Of a stretch of DNA of 64,000 nucleotides, positions 42,147 to 50,325 are shown piece by piece. Made by a program: the position numbers and the translations under genes. Source of the stretch: Legionella antarctica (GTDB lineage Bacteria > Pseudomonadota > Gammaproteobacteria > Legionellales > Legionellaceae); contig NZ_AP022839.1 in assembly GCF_011764505.1 (NCBI RefSeq), positions 355,001 through 419,000 on the forward strand. Reading direction: 5' to 3'. Numbering within the stretch: the first letter of the stretch is position 1; the number at the start of each line of letters is the position of its first letter. Under the pieces are notes generated by a model, which was not told the origin of the DNA, searched no databases, and saw only the letters and a list, made by a program, of their open reading frames with translations.

Positions 42147-44420
42147 TTAAACAACCAATTCCGTCGTACCGGTTTCCTTGGAAGAACTCTGGGTTAAAGG
42201 ACTACTGTGGGGATTAAAAAAAGTTCCCAGTCCGTCTTTAGCCCAATTTATTGCACTGTATGCCAACTCCGAAGTGGTTTCTAAAAGAGTTGACTCAATA
42301 ACCGGCGGAATAGTCAGTGTTGTAGTTTTTTCCTCTTGCTGCTCAGGGAAGACATCGGTCAGTTCAAGAGTAATGTGTTGGAAGTGAGACGAATCTTCAT
42401 TGATTTTTGTTAATAAAGAGGCAACTGCTGATTGAGGGCCGTTGATCAACGTTAATTCTAATAAGCGATAGCAATTAACAGTCACATGATGTTGATTATT
42501 AATTATCCAGTCAGTAATTTCTCTGTTTTTTTTGTTGTTACTAATCAGCTTATGAAACAAAACCTGTACTTTTTGTCTAATCTCAAGCTCATTATTTGAT
42601 TTTTCTTTTAATGAAAAAAGATTAAGCGCTTCTATTAATTCATCGAGACTTTCTAGTGTTAATGGTGATCTCATTTCGTTTAATAAACGCTGTAAATTCG
42701 GTTCGGTTTTATAGGGCAATGATTGCACAGCCTGGTTGGTTTCAGCAACTTGATTTTGTCCGCCATGCGATGACACTGGAGCAACGTAAACAGGTAAGTT
42801 GGGGGAAAAAAAACCGCTCCACCCTGAGACCCAGCATCGCTTTAAATGCATGAATAAAGATGCAAAAAAACCATTACCTTCATTGAAGCTTAGTTCAAGC
42901 CTGGCTTCGGAGCGAGCAGTTGCTGCCATATTTATAATTTCCCGATGCTTATCAGGGTCTAATTTGCTTAGTGCCAAAGTGCATAAATCTATTACTTGGG
43001 TATAGTTCTGCTTCCCACCTTTCAGGCCAAAGTATTGAATGATTCGTTTGGCATCAAATAAAAATAAAGTCAAACTGATTTGCTCATCATATAAGTTAGG
43101 GTAACGTAAAAAAGAAATGAAGATCTCCTCTCTAATCGTATGCTCCAGATCAGATCTACCTATTAAATCAGCAAGCGGATATAAAGATTGATATCGACTT
43201 ACTTTACCTTGTTCATGTACAAAATAGCTTAAGTAAGCATGAATTAGTTTAGTGATTCTAGAATAATCACCATTAAAATGGATTAAAAAATAAACAATAG
43301 CGATTGTATGTTTTTTACGCTCAGCAAGTTGTTCAATCAAAGGATGTTCGGGAATAATAGGGAGAACTGCTTGTTCAGTGACCTTGTCAGGTTGATTAGC
43401 ACTTAATAAGTTAGCAAAAAAACCTTTTGCTGGAAGTGCTGCTTTAGGAGTCCAAGCTTTTAAATGGATCCGTTTCGTCATGGCATCGATATTTATTCGA
43501 GCAGACTGGTAAAATAATTCTGTTTCTCCAGCTTGGGCATTTGTCCTTAAATAGTGATTTATTAAACAGGTGGTTTTATTGGTTAACTCAGTAAACTCTT
43601 GTTTGCCATGCAGGGAAAGTAATCCCTGAATGGCTGGTAAGGAAAATTGATGATTTTGAAGTACTAGTTTATTAGCTAACCGATGAATATAAGTTACATA
43701 AGTTTTATTCTGATGACCATTAAGGAAAAGGCGAATTGCCAAAATGAGATGTATTTCTTCATTTTGCTCGTATAATATTTTAGGGACAGGATCAAATAAC
43801 TCCAAATGCTTTATCATGTTTGTAATAATAGCCTCTCTTTTAATATTGTTCATTTTGGTTAATTGGGTGCTGATATGAGTATCAGCCACTTTGAGCAAAT
43901 GAGCGAGAGTGAAAGAGGCATTAGGCATAGAGGAGTAATGATTTAACCAATAAAGAATTACCTGAGGATAGGGGTATTTTTTAATTAAGTTGTTGACCTG
44001 CTCTTCGCTTAACTGGTGAAAATGGGGAACCGAGCAAAGAATACTCACTGCTGTTTCGGGGGGTAATTTATCAATTACCGTTTCAGACAATATTGTTATG
44101 TCTAATTGATGAACTAAGGCATTTAAGCGTGAAGGGATGAACCTCTCGGCGTTGGCCAATCGAGCTAAAACCGACTCTCCCTTTAAGCTCGTCAGATATT
44201 CTTGTTGACTTAATAAATGAATAATTAATAACGATCGAACCTGTTCATTTCGGGTGAGCGTCATAAGCTCAAGTATCTGTTGACAGGTTAACTTATTGTT
44301 GCCCAGCATAATAAGGAAGTCTAATTGATTTTTTTCATCCTCAATAATATTTCTTAGATAAACTTTATTTCCCATTGCTGCTTTTAGTAATTCAAAATCC
44401 TGCAGTGAACCTTTTGTCAT
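42147..44420 (-). CDS. Large helical protein, candidate Dot/Icm effector
   Basis: A 757-residue protein, almost entirely predicted helical with leucine-rich stretches, no signal peptide and no strong transmembrane segment. I recognise no catalytic domain. Four short Gly-Phe-Phe patches (GFFANLL, GFFASLF, SGFFSPN, GTFFNP) recur in the second half. The C-terminal 40 residues are rich in Ser, Thr and Glu (ending SSSKETGTTELVV), which is the composition of Dot/Icm translocation signals. The position next to dapF and the acyltransferase cluster is like that of L. pneumophila genes reported as effectors (lpg0364/lpg0365 region, from memory). A GGAG site precedes the ATG. Function is unknown. Confidence 0.8.
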   Translation of the reverse strand: MTKGSLQDFELLKAAMGNKVYLRNIIEDEKNQLDFLIMLGNNKLTCQQILELMTLTRNEQVRSLLIIHLLSQQEYLTSLKGESVLARLANAERFIPSRLNALVHQLDITILSETVIDKLPPETAVSILCSVPHFHQLSEEQVNNLIKKYPYPQVILYWLNHYSSMPNASFTLAHLLKVADTHISTQLTKMNNIKREAIITNMIKHLELFDPVPKILYEQNEEIHLILAIRLFLNGHQNKTYVTYIHRLANKLVLQNHQFSLPAIQGLLSLHGKQEFTELTNKTTCLINHYLRTNAQAGETELFYQSARINIDAMTKRIHLKAWTPKAALPAKGFFANLLSANQPDKVTEQAVLPIIPEHPLIEQLAERKKHTIAIVYFLIHFNGDYSRITKLIHAYLSYFVHEQGKVSRYQSLYPLADLIGRSDLEHTIREEIFISFLRYPNLYDEQISLTLFLFDAKRIIQYFGLKGGKQNYTQVIDLCTLALSKLDPDKHREIINMAATARSEARLELSFNEGNGFFASLFMHLKRCWVSGWSGFFSPNLPVYVAPVSSHGGQNQVAETNQAVQSLPYKTEPNLQRLLNEMRSPLTLESLDELIEALNLFSLKEKSNNELEIRQKVQVLFHKLISNNKKNREITDWIINNQHHVTVNCYRLLELTLINGPQSAVASLLTKINEDSSHFQHITLELTDVFPEQQEEKTTTLTIPPVIESTLLETTSELAYSAINWAKDGLGTFFNPHSSPLTQSSSKETGTTELVV

Positions 44421-44710
44421 AGAATTCTCCAGCCAGCTAAAGTTAATAAGGGGGAAAACAGGTCTGGCAGGGAGTTACTCTCTTGTTTGATATTGGATAA
44501 ACAAAATTAATCACGTGATCCTCCTTGACCATGACTTAGCAGAAGTTCTTATCTACTCTTCATCCTGAAAAGTTTTTTACCCCTGCACTTATTTTTTAGT
44601 TGTCTCGTTATAAGTCTACTGTCGAACAAGGAAAAAAAATAAGAATTAGCTGTAATCAGAATAACGGTTTGAAAAAAAAACTCAATAGTTGTTTTAATTT
44701 TGTCAAACAG

Positions 44711-45544
44711 CTATAAAAGCAGAGTTCCTTCATAAACAAAGGTGGCAGGTCCGGTTAATCTGATTGAACCATTGATTTCTGGCCAATCAATGACTAGATC
44801 ACCACCCGGTAAGCTTACGGTAATTTTATTGGCGAGGCGGTGGTATAAATGACCGATTGCAGCAGCTGCAACAGCACCGCTTCCACAAGCCAGTGTCTCT
44901 CCACACCCTCGTTCGTAGACACGTAGTTTGATTTGATGACTATTAATTATTTGCATGAAACCAGTATTGGTTTGTTCGGGAAATCGGGGGTGGCGACTAA
45001 TTTGTGGCCCCCAAACGTCCACTGGTGCTGTGGTTATATCGGATACTAATAATACAGCATGTGGGTTACCTACACTGATGGCGTGCATTGAAACGGTTTT
45101 ACCAGCAGGTAGTTCGAGAACATATTCTGGTAGTCGCTTTTCTGCCAGAAAAGGAATATTTACTGGCTGTAGCTCAGGAGTACCCATATCTACACTTACG
45201 CTGTTATTGTTATTAATCTTTAAATCCATCTGAGTGGTTTTAGTGGCAATAGTTAATTGATTTTTTGTGGTTAAGCCATAATGTTTGACAAATAATGCCA
45301 AACAACGAGCCCCGTTTCCACATTGGCCAACTTCCTGGCCGTCTGCATTAAAGATTCGGTAATTAAAATCAATCTCGCCTTTAACACTGCGCTCAATGAG
45401 CAGGCATTGATCAAAGCCAATTCCAGTGTTGCGTTTGGCAAGATGAGCTATTTTCTCCGAGGTTAGGTTTATATTTTGGTTAATGCCGTCAACAACCATA
45501 AAGTCATTACCTAAACCATGCATTTTTGTAAATCGTATGTTCAT
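44711..45544 (-). CDS. dapF: Diaminopimelate epimerase
   Basis: Converts LL- to meso-diaminopimelate for lysine and peptidoglycan synthesis. The 277-residue protein has both catalytic cysteine motifs, GNGARCLA (about residue 79) and ERGCGETLACGSGA (about residue 219), and the usual start KMHGLGNDFMVVD. It stands alone between two accessory genes on the same strand. Confidence 0.97.
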   Translation of the reverse strand: MNIRFTKMHGLGNDFMVVDGINQNINLTSEKIAHLAKRNTGIGFDQCLLIERSVKGEIDFNYRIFNADGQEVGQCGNGARCLALFVKHYGLTTKNQLTIATKTTQMDLKINNNNSVSVDMGTPELQPVNIPFLAEKRLPEYVLELPAGKTVSMHAISVGNPHAVLLVSDITTAPVDVWGPQISRHPRFPEQTNTGFMQIINSHQIKLRVYERGCGETLACGSGAVAAAAIGHLYHRLANKITVSLPGGDLVIDWPEINGSIRLTGPATFVYEGTLLL

Positions 45545-45757
45545 CTTTGCTCTCTCTTCCTATTCACTATTCATACCAGTAATAAATATTATGGTGCTTT
45601 GGCAGGGACGGTTTTTCCAGGTGAAGGAAGATATAAAGGGCCTTTTTGGCCACATGAAGATAAAAATAAAAAAGTTAAAGAGGCAAGAAAAACGCAGCAA
45701 ACAGATTTCATTAAGATTAGCCAAGGGTTAAAATTTAATTATATGAAATTTAATCTG

Positions 45758-45799
45758 GAAAAAGCAATTCTTAGCTGTATTAATACAGCTAAGAATTGC
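45758..45799 (-). terminator. Perfect 36-bp palindrome with T-run: terminator of the 481-residue gene
   Basis: GCAATTCTTAGCTGTATT (45764-45781) is exactly complementary to the following 18 bases (45782-45799). On the minus strand it lies 20 bp past the stop of the gene at 45819 and is followed by five T residues. A hairpin this long with no mismatch is unusual for a terminator. Confidence 0.8.
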
Positions 45800-45818
45800 C
45801 CGGCAATTGAGATAAACT

Positions 45819-47264
45819 TTATGGCTTGATGCGCATTAAATTGTTGGCATTATGCTCATCAGCATCCATTTCAGTAGATGAAGCTATGTCCCCTGCTTCT
45901 CGTAACAGGGCAATGGATTGATGCATGCTTTTGGTAAGACGGAAGTGAGATTGTGGGTTAATGAAAAAGACTTCGTTATGTTTTTCATATTCCCCATTTA
46001 AATCACATTCAATCCAGTCAAGAGTGTAAACCAGAGAGTCCGGAATTAAACGTTCTTCACTGTAGATTGGTTGCACATGAATATGGATTTGATCCGTTAT
46101 TTCGTCCATGAGTTTGTCTTTGATAAATAGCTCAATTGCTTCAAGGGTATTATAATTTGCTTCAGCAGTAGAAGGGATCAAATTAATAACTTCTTGCTCA
46201 GGGTCTTTAGTAAGAATGTCCTGCGGTTCGGCAAGAAAATGAGCAATGAGATGTGCCCAATGTTTAAAACGGCTGTGAGCGGGAATAATGGCTATTCCAT
46301 GTGCTCTGAATACATCTGCAGCACTAGCACCTGCTACTGCGCGTTGCGTTTGTCTTCTCACCATCCCAGAGCGCTCGAGAATAGATTCCAGGTTTGCAAT
46401 ATATTTTACAGGTTCAGCTCTGCCAATTCGTAATCGAGGGAGGTTTTCAGCAATCTGCTCTTGTGATACGTCTTGAATATTCACTCTACATTTGATCGGG
46501 GTCAAGTGTGTAAATAAAGTGCACCGAGCTGTTGTGAAAACAGGTCTTACTTTAGTTCCACCAGGAGTCTGCTTGACAATAGGATAACCTCTTTCTGGAG
46601 TTGCTGGAGATAAGGGGGGGACAACTCTGACTCCGGTGGCCTCGAGTTTATCTTCTAAATCAAGATTTTTAGTAAGGCTTTGGAAAATTAAGGGATTGAC
46701 ACCGAAATCCTCTCTGTAGGGATGGAAAACTCGTTTACTAGATATTTCCTTATCTTCAGGATGTTTTCTTTTGCTTTTACGAGCAGGCTGCTCCCTACTT
46801 AAGGCGGCGTTTAAATTGTCAACGCTGGTTTTTTTAATAGCACTTAATGTGGATAGAAAAAAACTCTGAGTAACATGTGCTCTGTGTTGTTGTTCGAATC
46901 GGGTAATTAGTGTATTCCATTGGGCTCTTGAAATGGATAAGCTGTCCAAGTCCATGTTTTTGAAAATCTGGTGTTGTTGAAAATCATTGATTTTTAATGT
47001 GGTGGTTCCTTGTGCTTTTTGAAGGCGGGTATGTATTTGTTCTTGTTCTGCACGGGATAAAAAATTATTATTTAGCGAAGCAAAAGCTGCCTGAACTTGT
47101 ACAATGGGTACCCCGCTGTGAGCAGAAAGAGCTCTAATAAAGACAGTACGTTTTAACTCATCAGGTTCTTTCGCGAAAGCATGGCTTAATTTATGCCACT
47201 CAGCCTTGTCAATCTCTGTGAAACAGTTTTGTAGGGCAAGGTCTTTAATGATGTCATCTAGCAT
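45819..47264 (-). CDS. Candidate effector with nuclease-like C-terminus and basic NLS-like patch
   Basis: A 481-residue protein with no signal peptide. The N-terminal part holds two copies of a roughly 46-residue helical repeat (residues 17-62, KAEWHKLSHAF..., and 110-156, RAQWNTLITRF...). A basic stretch at 162-178 (RKSKRK, then SSKR) looks like a bipartite nuclear localisation signal. Residues 330-376 have HLIA (338-341), NLIP (361-364), Asn370 and Glu375, the spacing seen in DNA/RNA non-specific endonuclease (Endonuclea_NS_2-like) toxin domains. The C-terminal 30 residues are acidic with SSTEMDADE, as in Dot/Icm signals. Nuclease activity and export are inferred only. Confidence 0.65.
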   Translation of the reverse strand: MLDDIIKDLALQNCFTEIDKAEWHKLSHAFAKEPDELKRTVFIRALSAHSGVPIVQVQAAFASLNNNFLSRAEQEQIHTRLQKAQGTTTLKINDFQQHQIFKNMDLDSLSISRAQWNTLITRFEQQHRAHVTQSFFLSTLSAIKKTSVDNLNAALSREQPARKSKRKHPEDKEISSKRVFHPYREDFGVNPLIFQSLTKNLDLEDKLEATGVRVVPPLSPATPERGYPIVKQTPGGTKVRPVFTTARCTLFTHLTPIKCRVNIQDVSQEQIAENLPRLRIGRAEPVKYIANLESILERSGMVRRQTQRAVAGASAADVFRAHGIAIIPAHSRFKHWAHLIAHFLAEPQDILTKDPEQEVINLIPSTAEANYNTLEAIELFIKDKLMDEITDQIHIHVQPIYSEERLIPDSLVYTLDWIECDLNGEYEKHNEVFFINPQSHFRLTKSMHQSIALLREAGDIASSTEMDADEHNANNLMRIKP

Positions 47265-47616
47265 GGGTAAAAACTCATAAGGCTAAGGTATATGGTCAAT
47301 AGGATTGAATGCTTTTTTGAAAAATACTCAAACCATTATTACTAAATACCCAAGTGTGTTAGTGCTTAAGAGAGAGATTATACCATAATTTTGTTATTTT
47401 TAATAATCAACCCGATAAGAATTAAGACAATAAACTGCGCATTTGTTTGGTTGGCGTTATTCGTGAGCACTGTATAACGTATACTAAAGTGCAGAGTAAT
47501 TATGCTTTTAGATTTATTTAATCATTACGACAAAAATTTACTAAATGTTTCGATACGAAACTTGCACTGCTCTCTCGCATTGGCGATAATTTGTTTTTTT
47601 TTGTGGAGACCCAGCC
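47265..47616. other. Divergent intergenic region before the carboxylesterase gene
   Basis: A 352-bp gap between divergent genes. On the minus strand TATAAT (47377-47382) is a -10 candidate for the 481-residue gene, with TATTAA 17 bp away. On the plus strand TTGGCG (47451-47456) and TATAAC (47473-47478) are spaced by 16. No convincing gene was found. A short plus-strand frame at 47502-47690 overlaps the carboxylesterase start and was not accepted. Confidence 0.6.
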
Positions 47617-48276
47617 TTGAGCGTTTATATGAAAGAACCACAAGAGCAGGCACAAGCATGCGTTATCTGGATGCATGGATTAGGTGCTGATGCTTCTGAT
47701 ATGGCCGGCTTAGCCGATCAATTGATGGTCAATGATGTAACTTTACGACATGTATTTATTGATGCCCCATCACGACCTGTTACCTTAAACGGAGGAATGG
47801 TCATGCCTGCATGGTATGATATTTCAGGAATGGAATTGGTAGACAGGGAAGATAAACAAGGAATAGAGCAATCGGAAGTATTAATTCGCCAAGTGATTGA
47901 ATCTCAATTAAATGATGGCTTTGGATTGGAGCAAATTATTCTGGCAGGATTTTCTCAGGGAGGGGCTATGGCTATTCATACAGGCCTTCATACGCAAGGC
48001 CGATTGGGCGGTGTGATTGCTTTGTCTGGTTATTTACCCCTTGCAGGTGAGACTACTCCTGTTTTAGATACCAAAACGCCATTTTTTATAGGTGCTGGAC
48101 AATTTGATCCACTTGTTCTGCCGAAGTGGACGCAACAGAGCAAGGATTGGTTATTAGACAGGGGATATGAGTATTTATCCTACCATCAATATCCAATGGA
48201 ACATTCCATTTGTTTTGAAGAAATAAAAGATCTTGGTCTTTGGCTCAGTACGCAGGTTCTGGGAGTTATGCAATGA
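47617..48276 (+). CDS. Carboxylesterase / acyl-protein thioesterase-like hydrolase
   Basis: An alpha/beta hydrolase of 219 residues of the phospholipase/carboxylesterase family. The nucleophile motif GFSQGG (about residue 112) is followed by Asp in GQFDPLV and His in MEHSICF. The oxyanion-side HGLGAD segment is also typical. It would hydrolyse short acyl esters or thioesters in the cytoplasm. Its start is TTG at 47617, with GTGGAG eight bases upstream. The ATG at 47629 is the alternative. Its stop overlaps the ratA ATG. Confidence 0.9.
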   Translation: MSVYMKEPQEQAQACVIWMHGLGADASDMAGLADQLMVNDVTLRHVFIDAPSRPVTLNGGMVMPAWYDISGMELVDREDKQGIEQSEVLIRQVIESQLNDGFGLEQIILAGFSQGGAMAIHTGLHTQGRLGGVIALSGYLPLAGETTPVLDTKTPFFIGAGQFDPLVLPKWTQQSKDWLLDRGYEYLSYHQYPMEHSICFEEIKDLGLWLSTQVLGVMQ

Positions 48277-48707
48277 CTATAGTAAAACGATCACGAATTG
48301 TAACATATTCATGTGAGCAAATGTATGGTTTAGTGAATGAAGTTGAACACTATGCTGAATTCTTACCCTATTGCTCTGAAAGTAAAGTGCATCATAGAAA
48401 TGGAGATGAAGTTCAGGCTACTCTGGTCATTGGAGCTGCCGGCATGTGCAAATCCTTTACTACTCGTAATTTGCTCCAGGCGAATAAAATGATCGAAATT
48501 CGCCTGGTTGATGGTCCATTTAGTCATTTGGAAGGATTTTGGCGTTTTGATGAAGTGGGTGGAGGATGTAAGATTTCTTTTGACCTGGAGTTCGAGTTTG
48601 CTGGAAAAATATTTTCTATGCTTCTGGGGCCTGTGTTTGATCAGGTAACAGATAAAATGGTTGATGCATTTTGTGATAGGGCTGTAACTGTATATGGTAA
48701 AAATTGA
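48273..48707 (+). CDS. ratA: RatA-like START/polyketide-cyclase domain protein
   Basis: A 144-residue single-domain protein of the START/SRPBCC type: VKRSRIVTYSCEQMYGLVNEVEHYAEFLPYC at the start and GPVFDQVTDKMVDAFCDRA at the end. The family includes E. coli RatA, said to interfere with ribosomal subunit joining, and mitochondrial Coq10, which binds ubiquinone. The ATG at 48273 overlaps the preceding stop (ATGA). rnfH overlaps its 3' end by 14 bases. Confidence 0.92.
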   Translation: MTIVKRSRIVTYSCEQMYGLVNEVEHYAEFLPYCSESKVHHRNGDEVQATLVIGAAGMCKSFTTRNLLQANKMIEIRLVDGPFSHLEGFWRFDEVGGGCKISFDLEFEFAGKIFSMLLGPVFDQVTDKMVDAFCDRAVTVYGKN

Positions 48708-48966
48708 ACTAGTCTATGTACCCAAGCATGGAACCACCTTGCAAGTCAGGATGGATTTAAAACAGGGCTCAACAGTTTCCGAGGCATTAATTCAATCAGG
48801 AATATACGATTTATATCCTGAAACCAAAAAGCTTTCGGTCGGTATTTACGCAAAGCAAGTGTCCTTGGATACCGTACTCAAAGAAGGAGATAGAGTTGAG
48901 ATATATCGATTTCTGGTCTTGGATCCTAAAGAGAAAAGGCGTCAACGAGCCCGTTTAAAGCGATAA
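48694..48966 (+). CDS. rnfH: RnfH family ubiquitin-fold protein
   Basis: A 90-residue beta-grasp protein with the RnfH pattern: IELVYVPKHGTTLQVRMDLKQGSTVSEALIQSG and EGDRVEIYRFLVLDPKEKRRQRA. Function is not firmly established in any species. It is almost always coupled to ratA, as here, and usually near smpB and bamE. smpB is not seen in this window. Confidence 0.93.
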   Translation: MVKIELVYVPKHGTTLQVRMDLKQGSTVSEALIQSGIYDLYPETKKLSVGIYAKQVSLDTVLKEGDRVEIYRFLVLDPKEKRRQRARLKR

Positions 48967-49089
48967 TCTGCCACCAATTTCATACCGATCTTCAATGCGA
49001 TTGATTTCATATCTAATCCTTGTTAGATGATGTCCCAATCAGTAGACCGCTTCGCTAAATTATAATTTTTTATAAGAGTAGGAGCATTA

Positions 49090-49282
49090 ATGCTAAGTAC
49101 AACCGCTCTGGTCGCTACGGTGATTGGTATAGCAATGTCACAAGAACAATATGATCTTGGAACTAGCTCTGTAGAAGAGACACTAGTAACTGCCGGCGTT
49201 GCTAGTCACAGTTATAGGTTATGGATTATATGACTTTTTTATACCAGGTCAGCACCTAAAACTCAAAGAGAATCAGAAGTAG
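49090..49282 (+). pseudogene. Possible broken small membrane-protein gene
   Basis: After an AGGAG site an ATG at 49090 opens MLSTTALVATVIGIAMSQEQ and would stop at 49234-49236. A +1 frame starting about 49211 reads VIGYGLYDFFIPGQHLKLK to a stop at 49280. The joined product would be a plausible one-to-two-helix membrane protein of about 64 residues, with the break near 49205. The evidence is only open frames and composition. Confidence 0.35.
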
Positions 49283-49375
49283 TGCAGGATCTCTCTGCTC
49301 ATTTGTCAGAAAAAGAATTTATTTAGTGAGTCCTAGCAGATAAACCGCCAGGAAAACAGTTTGACTTGTTTTATC

Positions 49376-49420
49376 TCGTAAGGTTAATCAATTAATGATA
49401 AACGTAAATTAACCTTACGA
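49376..49420. terminator. Long-stem hairpin between rnfH side and bamE
   Basis: TCGTAAGGTTAAT (49376-49388) is complementary over 13 bases to ATTAACCTTACGA (49408-49420) with a 19-base loop. No T-run adjoins it on either side. It may be a bidirectional 3'-end structure between convergent units, 13 bp past the bamE stop. Confidence 0.5.
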
Positions 49421-49433
49421 AATATAATATTAG

Positions 49434-49748
49434 TTAGGGGTTATGTTCTATACGTGCTAAAGAACCTCTAACAAAATATAAACTGGCGTTGCGGATTTCC
49501 ATAGGCCCGCTTCCCCTGCGCCATGTGTAAGCATAATCCCAGCGGTCGTTATTGAATGTCGGACTCATAATGCTGCTACCCATTAAGATTGCTGCGTCTT
49601 CTTTACTCATTCCGACTTTTAAACGCGCAGTTTTTTCTTGGGTTAGTAAATTTCCTTGTTGAGCGATTCGTCTCGAAAAATCATAAGAAACGCATTGAGT
49701 TAATGTTAATGTTATGATGATACTTAAAAGCAGGGTAATTATTCGCAT
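49434..49748 (-). CDS. bamE: Outer membrane assembly lipoprotein BamE (OmlA/SmpA)
   Basis: BamE is an accessory lipoprotein of the BAM outer-membrane protein assembly machine. From the internal Met at 49748 the protein is 104 residues, with a lipoprotein-type signal (IITLLLSIIITLTLTQC). Its mature part has QQGNLLTQEKTARLKVGMSKEDAAILMGSSIMSP and WDYAYTWRRG, matching the family. The frame is open 26 codons upstream, but the signal peptide sets this start. The residue before the lipobox Cys is Gln, not the usual Gly, Ala or Ser. It is divergent from fur with 97 bp between, the common gammaproteobacterial arrangement. Confidence 0.9.
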   Translation of the reverse strand: MRIITLLLSIIITLTLTQCVSYDFSRRIAQQGNLLTQEKTARLKVGMSKEDAAILMGSSIMSPTFNNDRWDYAYTWRRGSGPMEIRNASLYFVRGSLARIEHNP

Positions 49749-49752
49749 TGTT

Positions 49753-49781
49753 TTGCCTACAGTGAAAAATTTCGCCATAAT
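49753..49781 (+). promoter_or_regulatory. Candidate fur promoter
   Basis: TTGCCT (49753-49758) and CATAAT (49776-49781) are spaced by 17 bp, 65 bp before the fur start. Confidence 0.55.
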
Positions 49782-49845
49782 AACATGCCATTTATTGAAA
49801 GACACCTGCAAGCAGGTCAAATTCATTTCTGTTAAGGAGTGTCCA

Positions 49846-50256
49846 GTGGAAGAAAGTAAGCAGTTAAAAAATGCCGGATTAAAAATTACTTTACCACGAC
49901 TTAAGGTTTTGCAAATTTTAGAACAGTCCCCTAATCACCATTTAAGTGCGGAGGGTGTTTATAAATCATTATTGGAAACTGGTGAGGATGTAGGTTTAGC
50001 TACCGTTTATCGAGTACTGACTCAATTTGAAGCGGCAGGATTAGTTTCACGCCATAACTTTGAAGGCGGTCACTCCGTTTTCGAGTTGAGTCAAGGCGAG
50101 CATCATGACCATTTGGTGTGTGTCAAATGCGGGCGTGTTGAAGAGTTCGTTGATGAGATAATCGAGTTAAGACAAAAAATAATTGCAGAGCGTGCGCATT
50201 TTAAAATGACAGATCACGCGCTAAATATTTATGGCATTTGTCCAAATTGCATTTAA
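49846..50256 (+). CDS. fur: Ferric uptake regulator Fur
   Basis: An iron-responsive DNA-binding repressor of 136 residues. The winged-helix N-terminus (LKITLPRLKVLQILEQSPNHHLSAEGVYKSL, LATVYRVLTQFEAAGLV) is followed by the metal-binding HHDHLVCVKCG and a C-terminal CPNC pair. The GTG at 49846 has AAGGAG six bases upstream. The frame continues upstream into the bamE region without a supported start. It is divergent from bamE, as in Pseudomonas. Confidence 0.95.
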   Translation: MEESKQLKNAGLKITLPRLKVLQILEQSPNHHLSAEGVYKSLLETGEDVGLATVYRVLTQFEAAGLVSRHNFEGGHSVFELSQGEHHDHLVCVKCGRVEEFVDEIIELRQKIIAERAHFKMTDHALNIYGICPNCI

Positions 50257-50325
50257 ATATATCGTTCAGGCGAGTTGTGATTTTTGGATTATACTTAACA
50301 TATTTGGTTTACAAGGATATTACTC

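Larger units (their letters stand above)
48967..49433. other. Gap between convergent rnfH and bamE
   Basis: A 467-bp region that holds only the possible broken membrane-protein frame (49090-49282) and the hairpin at 49376-49420. Nothing else was recognised. Confidence 0.6.

Noticed and set aside
45518..45829. Plus-strand frame of 103 codons between dapF and the 481-residue gene
   Set aside because: It starts inside dapF on the opposite strand, ends over the palindromic terminator and has no ribosome binding site.
47502..47690. Plus-strand frame of 62 codons before the carboxylesterase
   Set aside because: It overlaps the carboxylesterase start by about 70 bp and has no clear ribosome binding site. 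The esterase frame is clearly the conserved one.
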